64,000 bases of DNA from Macrotis lagotis (GCF_037893015.1 NC_133666.1:626226310-626290309), one strand, 5' to 3'. Shown: positions 11,521 to 24,105, counted from the first letter of the stretch. Program-made: numbers and translations. The notes: a model not told the origin generated them from the sequence alone.

Positions 11521-11995
11521 TTAAGGGAGGCAGAGTTTAGTGAAATCATTGGCCTCAATCGACCTCATTCTCTCTTCCAGAGTCATCAGAGTCAAGTGGC
11601 AAGATGTTTGGCAATGACTTGGGATTAAGTGGATGGTTTCTTCAGTGTCTAACCAAGCTCTAAGAAACCCACATCATCCGCTTCCATTGCTTTCATGGTA
11701 CATTGAAATAAATTGTTCACCTCTAGCTACTCTGCCAGAGGAAGTCTTCACATGTTTGAGGCCTGTTGGTTACTTTCAATCTCGTTTAGGCCTTTGCCAA
11801 AACAGTTTACAGGGGTGTGACTGGGCATGCTACAGCTTTTTGAAGCCACAAGGTTGGAGCTGGCTGGCAGATGGATACCAAAAGTTGGAAAACAGCTCTG
11901 AAAAAGGCTCAGAAGCTCTCATACTAGAGTCTTCCCTGACACTCATACACCCTGTTCTGGACCTGTACAGTACACAAAGGGGCAGCTAATGGTGC
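11520..11995 (-). repeat. Unclassified marsupial interspersed repeat
   Basis: 11545-11625 resembles the reverse complement of the MAR1-like 3' body (TCTCTTCCAGAGTCATCAGA). The rest, up to CACCCTGTTCTGGACC at about 11950, has the feel of a repeat but I cannot name it. A 118-codon frame here (11633-11989) has no recognisable domain. Confidence 0.4.
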
Positions 11996-12251
11996 AGAGG
12001 ATAGATTTACCCTCTGCATTGGTTATAAAAACTAATGCCAACATGTTCAGCCTTCATCCTTCCTTCCTGGAAAAGAGATCAATTATTTTTTATTGAACAG
12101 AGTACAGGGATACATATATTATACTCATGTTTTCTCCCCAACAGCATAGCTTTCACAAACCTAGGCACAGAGTAGATGATCAAAAAAAGTGTCTAATTAA
12201 TTAGTCAATTAATTGATCTAAATATAAAATAATAGTTATAATAAGAAATCA

Positions 12252-12690
12252 CAGGGCAGCTGGTGGCTTAGGGTATAGAGCACAGGGCCTGGAGTCTAGA
12301 AGAGTTAAATTTAAATCTGGCCTCAAGTACTTACTGGCTGAGTGATGCTGAACAAGTCATTTAATCTCGTTTGCCTTAGTTTTCTCATCTGCAAAAAGAG
12401 CTAGAGAATCAAATAGCAAGCCATTCCAATATTTTTATCAAGAAAATACCAAAGGGGGTGTGGTGGCCAGGTGGCATGGTGGATAGAGCACCAGCCCTGG
12501 AGTCAGGAGGACCTGAGTTCAAATTTGACTTCAGACACTTAATAATTACCTAGCTGTGTGGCCTTGGGCAAGCCACTTAACCCCACTGCCTTGCAAAAAC
12601 AAACAAATAAACAAACAAATAAACAAACAAGAAAATAACTAATAGGATCATAAAAAGTTGGACACTATTGAAGCAACTGTTGTTCAACAC
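12252..12690 (+). mobile_element. MAR1-like SINE with nested WSINE1-like insertion
   Basis: Degenerate MAR1 body (TTTTCTCATCTGCAAAAAGA, AAGCCATTCCAATATTTTTA), split by a SINE at 12453-12627, and its end GATCATAAAAAGTTGGACAC after it. Confidence 0.72.
12453..12627 (+). mobile_element. WSINE1-like SINE nested in MAR1-like SINE
   Basis: Sense copy with (AAAC/AAAT)n tail. Target duplication CAAGAAAATA at 12439-12448 and 12628-12637, possibly longer with mismatches. Confidence 0.87.
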
Positions 12691-13126
12691 ATAAGAAATC
12701 ATATCATTAAAATTAGGTAGCACATAAAAATGCAGAATGAATAATAAAAGTTGCTCTCAACAGCAGAGAAGTAACACTACAGGTTTTGAGTTTCTATATT
12801 GGCAGCATATCTCAGAAATAAATACAGAGCAAACTGACTCCAATAAACATTATTTGGTTTCCTTAACTACCATGTCAAAAACTAATTTTCAAAATGATTT
12901 CTTCCAAGGCAAATCCCACGTTCATCCATCCTCACCAAAGAGGGTTTTGTCACTGTGATTTTTCAAGAATCAGTTGTTTAATCTTCATCTGATTCTTTTA
13001 GAATATTTCAAAGATACTGATTACTTCTTTAAAATAATCAACATTTTGGGAAGTTTATACTTCAGACCACAAATATTTATTTAAAATAACTGTAATATGC
13101 AGCAAAATCTGTTAAAATACTAGAAA

Positions 13127-13240
13127 GGGGCAGTTAGGTAGGACCTGAGTTCAACTACAACCTCAGTCACTTAATACTTAGTAGTTGTGTGTCCTTGGAC
13201 AAGTCACTTAACCCCCTTGCCTCCCCCCCCAAAAAAGAAA
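13127..13240 (+). mobile_element. Degenerate tRNA SINE
   Basis: GGGGCAGTTAGGTAGGACCT with an internal deletion of the promoter part, then TGTGTCCTTGGACAAGTCAC and a C-rich, A-rich tail. Confidence 0.65.
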
Positions 13241-13724
13241 GATAATAGCTATAGGTAAGAAGACATGGATGATATATTAAATAGTTGCTAATATGAGGTA
13301 TGTATTAATGACTAAACTATTCCTAAATTAATTAATCAACAAGCATATCTTAATAGCTAGTGATACAAAAACAGATAAAACCAATCCCTTCCCTGATGGA
13401 GCTTACATTTCTTTGGAGATGAAAAGAGAGGAGAGAATTTATACATGAATAGACAAAAATATACACAAAAAAAGCTGTGTTTTTGGTGTTTTTGGCACAG
13501 AAGACACTAGTAGCTGGGGATAGGGGTAGAGAAGAAAGGGACGTAGGACAGGCACCATGGAGAAGTAAGCTTTGATCTGGGATCTAAAGAGAGCTAAGAA
13601 TTCTAAAAGGAAAGGGGGAGGAAGGAGTATATTCTGGGCATGTCAGCTGGGGAGAGGGAAAATTTATGAAAAGGCAGGGATCCTAACTATGAAATATCTC
13701 TTTGCTATACTTCAAAATGTCTTT

Positions 13725-14160
13725 TTGCTTGTAATGGAAAATGCCATCTACATCCAGAGAAAGAACTATGAAGTAGATCAAAGCATACTAATTTCACTTT
13801 TTTAAATGCTTTTTGTTTTTTCTTTCTTGTAATATTTCCCTTTTGTTCTGATTCTTCCTTCATGACGACTAATATGGATATATGGTTAACCTGATTGTTC
13901 ACATATAACTTTTATCAGATTGCTTACTGTCTTTTAGAAGCGGGAGAGAAGAGAAGGAGGGAGAACTTATTATAAAAATGAATGTTGATCACATTCAATT
14001 TAGATCAATGTATACCATGGAAACAACGTAAAAGATGAACAGACTGCCTTCTGTGGGAGGGGGGAGGGAAGCAAGATTAGGGGAAAAAATTATAAAATTC
14101 AAAATGAATAAAATCTTTCTATTTTTACATGGAATTGGAAAAATAATAAAATACTATTAA
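13725..14160 (+). mobile_element. L1 3' end
   Basis: ATCCAGAGAAAGAACTATGA, T-rich block, then ATGGAAACAACGTAAAAGAT, a GGGAGGGGGGAGGGAAGCAA block and an A-rich terminus. Shares the last part with the inner HAL1-like copy. Confidence 0.75.
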
Positions 14161-14177
14161 GATAAAAAATAAAAGTC

Positions 14178-14316
14178 TCTTTTTTTTTGGCAATTGAGGA
14201 TTAAGTGACTTGTCCAGGGTCACACAGCTAATAAGTGCCTGAAGTTGGATTTGAATTCAGATCCTTCTGCCTTCAGGACTGGTGTTCTATCTACTGTACT
14301 ACCTAGTGGCTCCCTA
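14178..14316 (-). mobile_element. tRNA SINE, antisense, degenerate
   Basis: GATTAAGTGACTTGTCCAGG then CACACAGCTAATAAGTGCCT and the head ACTACCTAGTGGCTCCC. Confidence 0.7.
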
Positions 14317-14325
14317 AATGTCTGT

Positions 14326-14327
<2 letters not shown>

Positions 14328-14376
<49 letters not shown>
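14328..14376. repeat. (GT)n microsatellite
   Basis: About 24 uninterrupted GT units right beside the head of an antisense SINE. Confidence 0.95.
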
Positions 14377-14377
<1 letters not shown>

Positions 14378-14379
14378 CT

Positions 14380-15590
14380 ACATCAGAGGAGAAGCTAAAC
14401 TATCATGATTGCTCATCTGGATGCCTCCAAGTTATTTCACATTCTGTTACTGATCCAATTTGTTGGGGAGGGAACAGTGCTAGAGTTTTATTTAATTGGA
14501 TTCTAACTTATCAGAAATCTAACAATCCATATTTAGATCATTTGCATTATAAATGTTGAAGGCTGACAAATGATGACATAAGGAAGATGTTTTATTTTTG
14601 AATCTACACAAATGGAATGGATTATAGAAATGAGGTTTTTCTCAAATTTATGCCCATGATTGCCTATTATTTTTTGTGAAAATATTGAAGAAAAATTCAA
14701 ATGAATTTCAAGTCCATATCCCAAGAAGCCCAGCTCCATTTGGGTTCTTAAAGACAGTTGAAGTTACTGAGTATTTCCCATTCTTCCTACAGTCAAAGGT
14801 CAGATTACTTCACCCACAATTAGCCCAGCTTTTGCTGAACCAGCCAAGACTGATTCAGGCCAAGCGCATTGTGTGCTTCTTGGATAATTGTAGCTGTGAA
14901 AACCAGGACAAAGCAAGTGGTTCATTAGCAGGAATGAAAGTGGCCAACCACTGCCTTAGAGATTACATTACAGCAATTGAGGTGACAGGAGCTTTTAAAT
15001 TTACCACCAAATTACATGGATTTATTCATTCAATGAATAATTATCCAGCATCTACTACTCATAATGTTCTAAACTGAACATGGGTCTAATTCTTCACTAA
15101 GAAAGACACAGACTCAGGGAGAAACCAAAGCCATGTAATTCATAGACAATGACAGCAGGTGGGGAATGAAAAGTGTCTCTCTGTCAAATGTAAATTTTCA
15201 AAGTGGCAATTTTTACACTCTGAGTACTATGTGTGGAAGACAGGCCATGGAAAAGGCTCTTAGCCAATAAAATTTCTCTAATTTTCTTCTCTAATGAGCA
15301 TCAAAATACCTCAGAGCCAGAGGGCAGCTGGATATTTTCCTGGTAGACTGTGACCAGAGCTGTGACTGGCCAAAAGCAATAACCCTCTTCTGTCTTGAAA
15401 AACCTGCTTGGGTTAGGAAGGGAAATTAACCACCAGGAAGATATATATCCTATAAAATTGGCCATTTGGGTCCTAGGGAACAATCATCTACGGTTGCCTT
15501 CAGAGCTCTAATATTTAGTAACCCTGAGAAGCACAGTAATCTATATTCATGAGTCCCCATCCGGTGTATTCCCTCAAATGATCATTTACC
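14380..15590. other. Intergenic stretch, no gene or clear repeat
   Basis: A 133-codon frame (14676-15077) has no domain I recognise and no start or splice context; treated as chance. Confidence 0.55.
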
Positions 15591-15593
15591 TGG

Positions 15594-15731
15594 GGGCTGC
15601 TAGGTGGTGCCGTGGGTAGAGCACCTGCCCTGGAGTCAGGAGGACCTGAATTCAAATGTGACCTCAGACACTTACACTAATTACCTAGCTGGGCAAGTCA
15701 CTTAACTCCTTGCAAAAAGCCAAAAAAAAGG
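15594..15731 (+). mobile_element. WSINE1-like SINE
   Basis: GGGGCTGCTAGGTGGTGCCG head, internal deletion of GTGTGGCCTTG, A-rich tail. Confidence 0.85.
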
Positions 15732-15900
15732 ACCAATTATTTGACTTCAATTAGCTTTTACAAAGGGATAGTTATTGAAAAGATATAGCAAGCTTGAAGC
15801 ACAAAGGTGCACTGAGAAAAAAAGGGATGATGTAAGGACAAGACATTCTTTGGGATTTTGACTCTGGAAGTCCTTTCCTTTCTTAGAAATTCTCTTCAGA

Positions 15901-16058
15901 GGGGGCGGCTAGGTGGCGCAGTGGATAGAGCACCTGCCCTGGAGTCAGGAGTACCTGAATTCAAATTCGGCCTCAGACACTTAATGATTACCTAGTTGTG
16001 TGACCTTGGCCAAGTCACTTAACCCCACTGCCTTGTAAAAAAAGAGTAAATGAGTAAA
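15901..16058 (+). mobile_element. WSINE1-like SINE
   Basis: Full head GGGGGCGGCTAGGTGGCGCA and body to CACTGCCTTGTAAAAAAAG. One of the least diverged copies. Confidence 0.9.
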
Positions 16059-16059
16059 A

Positions 16060-17265
16060 AATTGATTAAATGTGCAAAGCACTGTGCTAAGGACTGATGA
16101 TACAAATACTAAAGCAAAATGGTGATTGTACAGTTTTTTTTAAAGCATTGGAAATTATTTTTTAAATTCAATTTTATTTTCAATTTCACATTCTCTACCT
16201 TCTACCTGCCCCTCTTTCAGTTCCCTTCAATTATGGAATTTGCATTTTAATGAGAAAGACACAGAGGGATTTGGTAGTGGGGAAGGGAGCTTTGATCTGG
16301 GGAGTCACTTGAGAGGGTAATTGATCTATAGGGCAGTCATTTAATGTCCCCTTTTCAGAAGGGGACTGAGTACTGTGTCCAGGGGTAAGAAGTATATAAA
16401 GAGTGAGTGTGTGTGTGTGGGAGGGGGTGGTGCTGGAGCCAACCTCACTAATAATTAAATTATCAGTGTGAACATTTATATCTCAGAAAATGGCAATCAT
16501 TATAAATTAGGGCTTGATATTGTTTTGTTGATTGTCTAGACTTAAAAATGGAGAAAATGTCCATAATATAGATTAATCTCCAGAGTTTAGGGTGCACAAA
16601 TTTCTCCCCAACCTGGAAAGTCACTTGTTAAACTCTTAAGGCATATGAGTAGGTGAGGAAGGTTTTTCACATTTGGCATTGGAATGGAAGGTTGAATAAG
16701 ATAGTCAGTATGGTGGCTATTCAGGGGCCAGGATACACAGCCAGTCACTCTCCCATCATTCAATCAAGAGTGCTCAATCTTAAATTAATAGCTCCAAAGT
16801 TAAGTAGATTAACTCCTTCAAGACTTGGAGAAAGTCTAGAAGTTCAGTTCAGGTACAGATTCATGTGGGCTGACCTGGGTGTATCATTAGATTGAAAATG
16901 AAGCCTGATGTCTCTGATCTCTGGTCAACTAGGTTTGGTGGTCTAAGTCATTTCACATTCATTCAGGAATCAAGGAAGCTCAGTTCCACAGCAAGCATTC
17001 CAAAGCTGAGTGCCAACAAAGCACAGGATTAAAACAAAACAAAACAAGAAAACCAGGTTAAGATAGTCACACAGTCTATTTTCAAACAATTTAATTAAGT
17101 TTAAAGAATTAAATTTAGTCACCTAATGGAGGAAATTAAACACTATGTTTTCTTCAAAAGCAGCTCTTTTAAAGTTTTTTAACTTTTCTTTAAAGAAATG
17201 GATATTATTCTCACTTATTTTTAATTTTGATTATTTAGTTACTAATTATTTTAATTATAATAATA
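16060..17265. other. Intergenic stretch, little recognised
   Basis: A MIR/L2-like trace at 16075-16130 (AAGCACTGTGCTAAGGACTG); otherwise nothing. Confidence 0.55.
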
Positions 17266-17269
17266 ATTA

Positions 17270-17440
17270 ATAATAGATAACATTTATATAGAGTTTTAAA
17301 GTTTGGGAAGCACTTTATATATGTTATCTCATTTGATCTCCAACCTTTTAAGATAAGTGCTATTATTTTCACTTTACAGATAAGAAAACTGATGTTAGGG
17401 CATTTACCAAAGTATCACACAGTAAAAAAGTCCCAGAACA
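17270..17440 (+). repeat. MIR/CORE-type SINE fragment
   Basis: AACATTTATATAGAGTTTTA, ATGTTATCTCATTTGATCTC and TTTACAGATAAGAAAACTGA; an old, widely spread repeat. Confidence 0.5.
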
Positions 17441-17554
17441 GATGTTAACTCTAAGGCAGTTACCACCTGGCTGTCCACTAAATCTTTTTTTCAATAAAAA
17501 TAGTGTAAGAGTAGTGATTACCAACCTTTCCCAGAAGTAAAAACCTCTTTTCTT

Positions 17555-18030
17555 TTCTTTAAATTGTTTTTTGAATTTTACAATCCCCCCCAATCTCCCT
17601 TCCCTCCCCCCAACCCCCACAGAAGGCAGTCTGATAGTCTCGACATTACTTCCATGCTATAGACTGATCAAAGTTGAAGGTGTTGAGAGAGAAATTATAT
17701 CCTTAAGGAGAAAACAAAATATAAGAGATAGCAAAATTACATAATAAGATACCCTTTTTTTTAATTAAAGGAAATAGTCTTTGGTCTTTGTTCAAACTCC
17801 ACAATTCCCTCTTTGGATACAGATGGCATTCTCCATCACAGATACCCCCATATTGTTCCTGATTTTTGCACTGATGAAATGAGGAAGTCCATCAAGTTTG
17901 ATCAGCAACACCATGTTGCTGCTAGGGTGTACAATATTCTTCTGGTTCTGCTCATCCTGCTCAGCATCAATTCATGTAAATCCTTCCAGGCTTCTCTCAA
18001 TTCCCATCCCTCCTGTAAAAACCCCTTTTC
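17555..18030 (-). mobile_element. L1 3' end, antisense
   Basis: Reverse of the L1 tail: TTTGAATTTTACAATCCCCC, then AGAAGGCAGTCTGATAGTCT, and upstream UTR/ORF2 matter to about 18030 (TCAATTCATGTAAATCCTTC). Similar in layout to the 19850-20610 copy. Confidence 0.78.
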
Positions 18031-18063
18031 AATGTATTATTAGTATTGATAGATGGAGAAAAT

Positions 18064-18300
18064 AAGGGCAACTAGGTGGTCCAGTGTATAGAGCACCAGA
18101 CTTGGAGTAAGGAAGACCTGAGTTCAAATGTAGACTTAGACACTTATTCGAGATCCTGGGCAAGTCACTTAATCCTGCTTGCCTCAGTAGTTCCATCTGT
18201 AAAATGAGTTGGAGAAGGAAATGGCAAACCACTTCAGTATCTTTGCCAAGAAAACCCCAAATGTGGTCACAAATCGTCAGATATTACTCAAAATATATAA
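18064..18300 (+). mobile_element. MAR1-like SINE
   Basis: AGGGCAACTAGGTGGTCCAG head; AAAATGAGTTGGAGAAGGAA; CCAAGAAAACCCCAAATGTG. Confidence 0.85.
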
Positions 18301-18328
18301 TGATACAAAGGATGATAAATTGATTTTA

Positions 18329-18471
18329 TTTTTTAGCAAGGCAGTGGGGTTAAGTGGCTTGCCCAAGGCCTCACAACTAGGTAATTATTAAGTGTCTGAG
18401 GTCGGATTCGAACTCCTATCCTCCTGACTCTAGGACCTGTGCTCTATCCCCTGCGCCACCTAGCCACCCCT
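18329..18471 (-). mobile_element. WSINE1-like SINE, antisense
   Basis: Short T tail, full body, head CGCCACCTAGCCACCCC. AAGGATGATAAATT before and AAGGATAATAAATT after: target duplication with one mismatch. Confidence 0.9.
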
Positions 18472-18479
18472 AAGGATAA

Positions 18480-19394
18480 TAAATTTAGCAAAATTTTAAA
18501 GTTAATTTCATTTAAATTTATTTTCATTTTAACAGCAAAAAAAGGTCATATTTTATCCTGAAAAGCTAGAAAAAAATTTCTATGAAATACACATAAGCTG
18601 TGAGGAATTTTGTTTTGCTATCTGGTTTCTAGAAATTTGTGTCTGCTTAATTCAGAAGTGCAAGATGGGAGAGATTCTAAGACTCCTCCATTTACCCTGA
18701 GGTTATACTATACCCAATCCAACAAAGATTGGAAAGACAAGATAAGCTGATAAGAGTTGGCGATGTTTTTGGCCTCTTGGGACATCTCTGGCCAAGACTT
18801 AGCAGCACTGGGACTATACCTGATCAGTCACCATCCAGTGTCTGCTGAACACAAAAGAACTATTTGAATAGGCAGGAATCAGATTGATTAAATGGAAAGA
18901 CTTATTGTTTGATCTGAATTCCTCCATTCCAAAGAAAGAGAGCAAAAGAGCCCAGCCCTAAGCTTTATGTGTCCGGGGACTTTCCCCTAGCCACACAGAT
19001 AAAGAAGGGGAAAGTAAGAGATAGTAGTAAAACCTAGATCTCTGGGCTGTGTTTAAAAAGATTGTTTGTTCTCCTAATCACTTTCATTCAATGTGTAAGG
19101 GAAGGGAGAGATGAGATCTTCCAAACTCAGTTAATGAATTAGGAGGATTTAGTAAAAGATGGTAAGGCTTTAATGTGGTAACAGGATGTCAAATTATTGG
19201 TCAAATTAAACTGCACCCCATGAATCTCTCTCCCTCCCCAACAGACTAAAAAGGTCAGAGAATAACAGCAATAGATAAACACAAAGTTGGATGCACTTTT
19301 TCAGGGCTTTAAATATCTAAACCCTGGCACAATTCATTAGTTTGGGTCCAAAGGGGAAGAGGACTCTAGATGCTAAGAGGGAATCACTCTCTTA
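18480..19394. other. Intergenic stretch, no gene or clear repeat
   Basis: Nothing recognised on either strand. Confidence 0.55.
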
Positions 19395-19746
19395 GGGGAT
19401 GGCGATGATGATGATGATGATGATGATTCTGATGATGTTTCTCTTTTGTTCTTGAAGAGGATGGTGACATCTGAGAGGTGATGCCCTGGCAAATATGTGA
19501 ATTGAATTTGAGTAAGGGGGTGCTATGCTAATTCACCAGCCTCACTTTCTCCTCCAAAACCATCTGTCCAGAGGCCAGATATGGAACAGGACAATTGGAG
19601 ATGGCCCTGGAAGACAGGCAATCAGGGTTAAGTGACTTGACCAAGGTCACACAGCTAGTAGGCATAAAGTGTCTGAGACAGAATTTGAATTCAGGTCTTC
19701 CTGACACTAGAGCTGGTGCTCTATTCACTATATTACCTAGCTGCCC
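19395..19746 (-). mobile_element. MAR1-like SINE, antisense, near full length
   Basis: Tail carries a (GAT)n tract (19404-19427), then TTTGTTCTTGAAGAGGATGG, GGCCAGATATGGAACAGGAC and the tRNA-like head ending TACCTAGCTGCCC. Confidence 0.8.
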
Positions 19747-19849
19747 TTAAGGGATAAAAGAAAGGGGATTTCTCTCTCTTCCTACTTGGCTGTCTTGGGT
19801 TTTTTTTGTTTGTTTGTTTGTTTGTTTGTTTTGCTGCTGCTCCTGTCGT

Positions 19850-20610
19850 TTATAAAAGATTTTATTTATTTTGAATTTTACAATTTTTCCCCTCATCTCA
19901 CTTCCCTCTCCCCACCCCCTCACAGAAAGCAGTCTGTTAGTCTTTACATTGTTTCCATGGTTTGCATTGATCTAAGTTGAATATGATGAAAGAGAAATCA
20001 TATCCTTAAGAAGAAAAATAAGAATATAAGAGATAGCAAATTTACATAGTAAGATAACTTTTTTTTAAATTAAAGATATGAGTCTTTGGTCTTTCTTCAA
20101 ACTCCATGATGCTTTCTCTGGATACTGACGATATTTTCCAATGCAAATACCCCCAAATAGTGCCTGACTGTTAAACTGATGGAAGGAGCAAGTCCATCAA
20201 GGTTGATCATCACCCCCATGTTGCTGTTAGGGTGTACAATGTTTTCCTGGTTCTGCTCATCTCACTCACCATCAGTTCATGCAGATCTTTCCAGGCTTCC
20301 CTGAATTACCATCCCTCCTGGTTTCTACTAGAACAATAGTGTTCCATCACATACATATACTACAGTTTGTTAAGCCATTCCCCAATTGATGGACATTCAC
20401 TTAATTTCCAATTCTTTGCCACCACAAACAGGGCTGCTATGAATATTTTTGTACAAGTGATGTTTTTATCCTTTTTCATCTCTTCAGGGTATAGATCCAG
20501 TAGTGGTATTGCTGGATCAAAGGTTATGCACATTTTTGTTGCCCTTTGGACGTAATTTGGCTGTATTGTTTTGAAGAGGAGATACTCAACTAGTGGGAGA
20601 TACTCTCCAA
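19850..20610 (-). mobile_element. L1 3' end with ORF2 C-terminus, antisense
   Basis: On the minus strand 20360-20575 reads DPAIPLLDLYPEEMKKDK, then IFIAALFVVAKNWKLSECPS and GEWLNKL, a clear L1 ORF2 C-terminal sequence. The 3' UTR runs to about 19850. 5'-truncated. Confidence 0.88.
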
Positions 20611-20623
20611 CAAGGTGCAGAGT

Positions 20624-20759
20624 TAAGGCAGCTAGGTGGCACAGTGGATAGAGCACCAGCCCTGGAGTCAGGAGTACCTAGGTTCATAATTACCTAGCTG
20701 TGTGGCCTTGGGCAAGCCACTTAACCCCATTTGCCTTGCAAAAACCTAAAAAAAAAAAT
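20624..20759 (+). mobile_element. WSINE1-like SINE (left arm of an inverted pair)
   Basis: CAGCTAGGTGGCACAGTGGA to GCAAAAACCTAAAAAAAAA; a deletion removes TCAAATC...CACTTAA of other copies. Confidence 0.88.
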
Positions 20760-20771
20760 GACTCTGTCTTG

Positions 20772-20918
20772 TTTTTTTTAGGTTTTTGCAAGGCAATGGT
20801 GTTAAGTGGCCTGCCCAAGGTCACACAGCTAGGTAATTATTGTCTGAGACTGGATTTGAACCCATTTACTCCTGACTCCAGGGCCGGTGCTCTATCCACT
20901 TTGCCACCTAGCTGCCCC
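20772..20918 (-). mobile_element. WSINE1-like SINE (right arm of an inverted pair)
   Basis: TTTTTTTTAGGTTTTTGCAA to CCACCTAGCTGCCCC. It faces the previous copy tail to tail, about 12 bp apart. Confidence 0.9.
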
Positions 20919-21000
20919 CAGAGTCAATTTCTAACTACAGATATAGGCAGTTACTAACTCAATCAATAATCAGTCAATCAATCAATAAACATTTATTAAG

Positions 21001-21210
21001 TTAGGTGGTGAAGTAGAGTGCCCAGCCTAGAGTCAGGAAAACAAATACAAATTTGATCTCAGATGTTTACTAACTGTGCCATCCTGGACAAGTCCTTTAA
21101 CCCTGCTTGCTTCAGATTCTTCATCTTGAGAAAGTAAAAGCAAACCATTCTGGTATCTTTGCCAGGAAAGGGGTCACAAAGAGTCAGACATAACCAACCA
21201 AAAAGACTGT
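21001..21210 (+). mobile_element. MAR1-like SINE, degenerate
   Basis: AGGTGGTGAAGTAGAGTGCC head, CTGGTATCTTTGCCAGGAAA, GGGGTCACAAAGAGTCAGAC end. Confidence 0.75.
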
Positions 21211-21944
21211 ACATGTGCCAAATCTGGTAGTAAGTGCTGGGTATAATTAAAAAAAAAAAGGTAAGAGACAGTCCTTACTTTCAAGAAACCTAAAATCTAA
21301 GCTTACATTCAAACCAATATATACAAAGCAAACTATATACAGGATAAATACGAAATAATTAACAGAGGGAAGGCAGTAGAATTACAAGTTGGAGAAGACT
21401 TCCTGTAGAAGGCAAACTTTAATTGTGGTTGAAAGGTAGCCAGGGAGGTCGAGATAACAAACCAGCTTTGGGATGGAGAGGGCCAACTGGCAATTGAGTC
21501 AGCTTATGGAGAGAAGACAGCTCAGCAGAGAAATTATATTCAGAGGTAAGTTGTGTGAGGACTCTAGAGAGGAAGTACCAGCCCTGTAGTACCAAAATAG
21601 TGTCTAATTTTGACCATAACCATTCCCTTTATTTGTGATTCACTAGAATTATAGCCTAAGTTTTGTCTGCTCTCCTCCTCATGTAAACTGTGTGTATTTA
21701 TGGGAGAGTGCACTGTGGGGTACAGGTGGTAATATTTTATAGCTACTGTTTTCGTGTGCCATTTTAGTAGATTATCTTTGTTAAGAGAAAAATTCATCTA
21801 CAGGATGTTGTGTTTTTTATTTTAATTTTTAATATTTTGAAATAAGATTTGGTGGATATTTTTATATCAACATAGTTATCTTCAGTAATTCTCTGTATTC
21901 CACTCCCAGAAAGTCATCTCATATAAAAAAATAGTATTTTTTAA

Positions 21945-22088
21945 AAATTTTATTTATTTAAGGCAATGGGGTTAAGTGACTTGCCCAAGGTCACACAGCT
22001 AGGCAATTATCAAGTGTCTGAGGTCATATTTGAACTCAGTTCCTCATGACTCCAAGTGCTCTATTCACTGTGCTACCTAATTGCCCCC
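21945..22088 (-). mobile_element. WSINE1-like SINE in old LINE
   Basis: Antisense. Flanked by TAGTATTTTTTA and CAGTATTTTTAA, a decayed target duplication. Confidence 0.82.
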
Positions 22089-22945
22089 TAATAATCAGTA
22101 TTTTTAAAAGACAAGATAAGAAAAGGGGGAAAAAATGCAGTATTACTGATCAATGCAATGGAAAAGTCCAAAAAAGTTGGGAGTGTCTACTTATATTTCT
22201 TCATGAGAGTTATGTTTGGTCTTTGTAATTTTACTAAGTTATTTTTGTATAATATTCATTTTATGATATTTTATACTTTTTTCTGGTGGTTTTTTCCATT
22301 TACTTCATTGGAGTTGTTGTATATATTGTTTTCTTGTATTATTATTTTCTGCTTCACTTCAGTCTTTATCAGTTCATATAAATCTTTCCATATTGAATTC
22401 ATCACATACTTAATTTCTTGCAGTACAGTAATATCCCATTGCTTTTATGAACCATAATTGTTTAGCCACTTCCCAACTGATGAGCACCTACTTTGTTTCC
22501 AGTTCTTGGCATCAAAAAAGTACTGAAATAAATATTTTCATATATATGAAAATTTTCTTTTTATCAATGACTTTCTTGATATAAGATCCCATTAATGGAG
22601 TCTGTGGTTCAAAAGATAGGGACATTTTAGTCACTTAATTTGCACAATTTCAAATTGATTTCCCAAATGATTGTACCATTTCATAATTCCAACTGCAATT
22701 ATTTTTTTCCCATTTGACCTCTTTCCTTCTTATCCTGTGAACATTCATTTTGTCTGCACAAAATGTTTTCTGTGTCATGTAATCAAATTTACCTATTTTA
22801 TCCTTTGCCTTTATCTCTTATTTGGTTATGAATATATTTCTAACAGATAGCTATGAGAAGTTTATAATTTGCTTCTCTTCTAATTTGCTTTAATAGTAGA
22901 GTCATTAATATTAAGGTCATGTATCCATCTATTAAGATTGTATGT

Positions 22946-23098
22946 GGGGCAGCTAGTTGGCATAGTGGAGCATCGACCCTGTGGTCAGGAGGACCTGAGT
23001 TCAAATCCAGTCTCAGACACTTAAAAATTACCCAGCTGGTGCCCTTGGGCAAGTCACTTAACCCCATTGCCTTACAAAAAATAAGCCAAAAAAAAAAA
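22946..23098 (+). mobile_element. WSINE1-like SINE in old LINE
   Basis: Sense. GTATGTG before and after suggests a short target duplication; A-rich tail. Confidence 0.85.
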
Positions 23099-23341
23099 GC
23101 TCGTATGTGCAATTTGGTATAAATTGTTGTTCTAATTTCTGCCACACTGTTTCCAGTTTTCCATTAAAAATATTTTATCTATAATAAATTATTTATAATA
23201 AAATTTATAATAAATTAAAATTTAAAATACTTTTCTAAGTAGTTTGTTTTCCAATTTATCAAACAAATAAGTTCTATTGTTTCTAATTCTCCCTTGTCTA
23301 GTTTGTTCCATTGTTCTGTCTCAATATTTTTAAGCAATATC

Positions 23342-23442
<101 letters not shown>

Positions 23443-24105
23443 GAGGTTCTGAGTACTATTCTCCCCTTTATTCACTACTTTTCATCATTTTCCTTGGTAC
23501 TCTAGATCTTTTGGTTTTCCAAATGAATTTTGTTATTATTCTATAGTGTTCTAGAAAGTATTCCTTTGGTTTTTTGATTTGTATGGTATTAAAAATGTAA
23601 ATTAACTTTAGTGGTATTTTCAATTTTATTATATTGGCATGATCTATCCAAGAACACTGAATATTCCTCCTGCTATTTATGTTGTACTTTATTTTTTCAA
23701 ATGGCTCTTTTAATTGAATATAAGCAAGTCCTTTGTATTTAGATCTATTCCCAAATGTTTTATGCTTGTTTGTTATTTTGATAGGACGTCTCTTTCTATT
23801 ATTGCTTCTTGGATTTTGTTATCATTCCATAGTAATGCGATTGATTACTGAGCATAATACTGAAGATGGTAATTTTGCTGAAGATATTGTCTCAGTTAGT
23901 ATTTTTGATGTTTTCCCAGAATTTTCCAAGTATACCATCCTGCCATCAGGCAATTACAAAAGTTTTTATCTCTTCATTATCTATCTTTATGCCTTTCTTT
24001 TGTCATTTCTTTTCCAAGCATTTCTAGAAGTATAGCAAATAATAAAGAGAAGGGTGAACATCCTTGCTTTATCCCCAAGACTTCCATTATTGGAAAGATT
24101 GTCTC

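Noticed and set aside
11633..11989. 118-codon open frame upstream of LDLR
   Set aside because: Lies in interspersed-repeat matter and has no recognisable domain or gene context.
14676..15077. 133-codon open frame
   Set aside because: No domain, no plausible promoter or splice context, ordinary composition; chance length for intergenic DNA.
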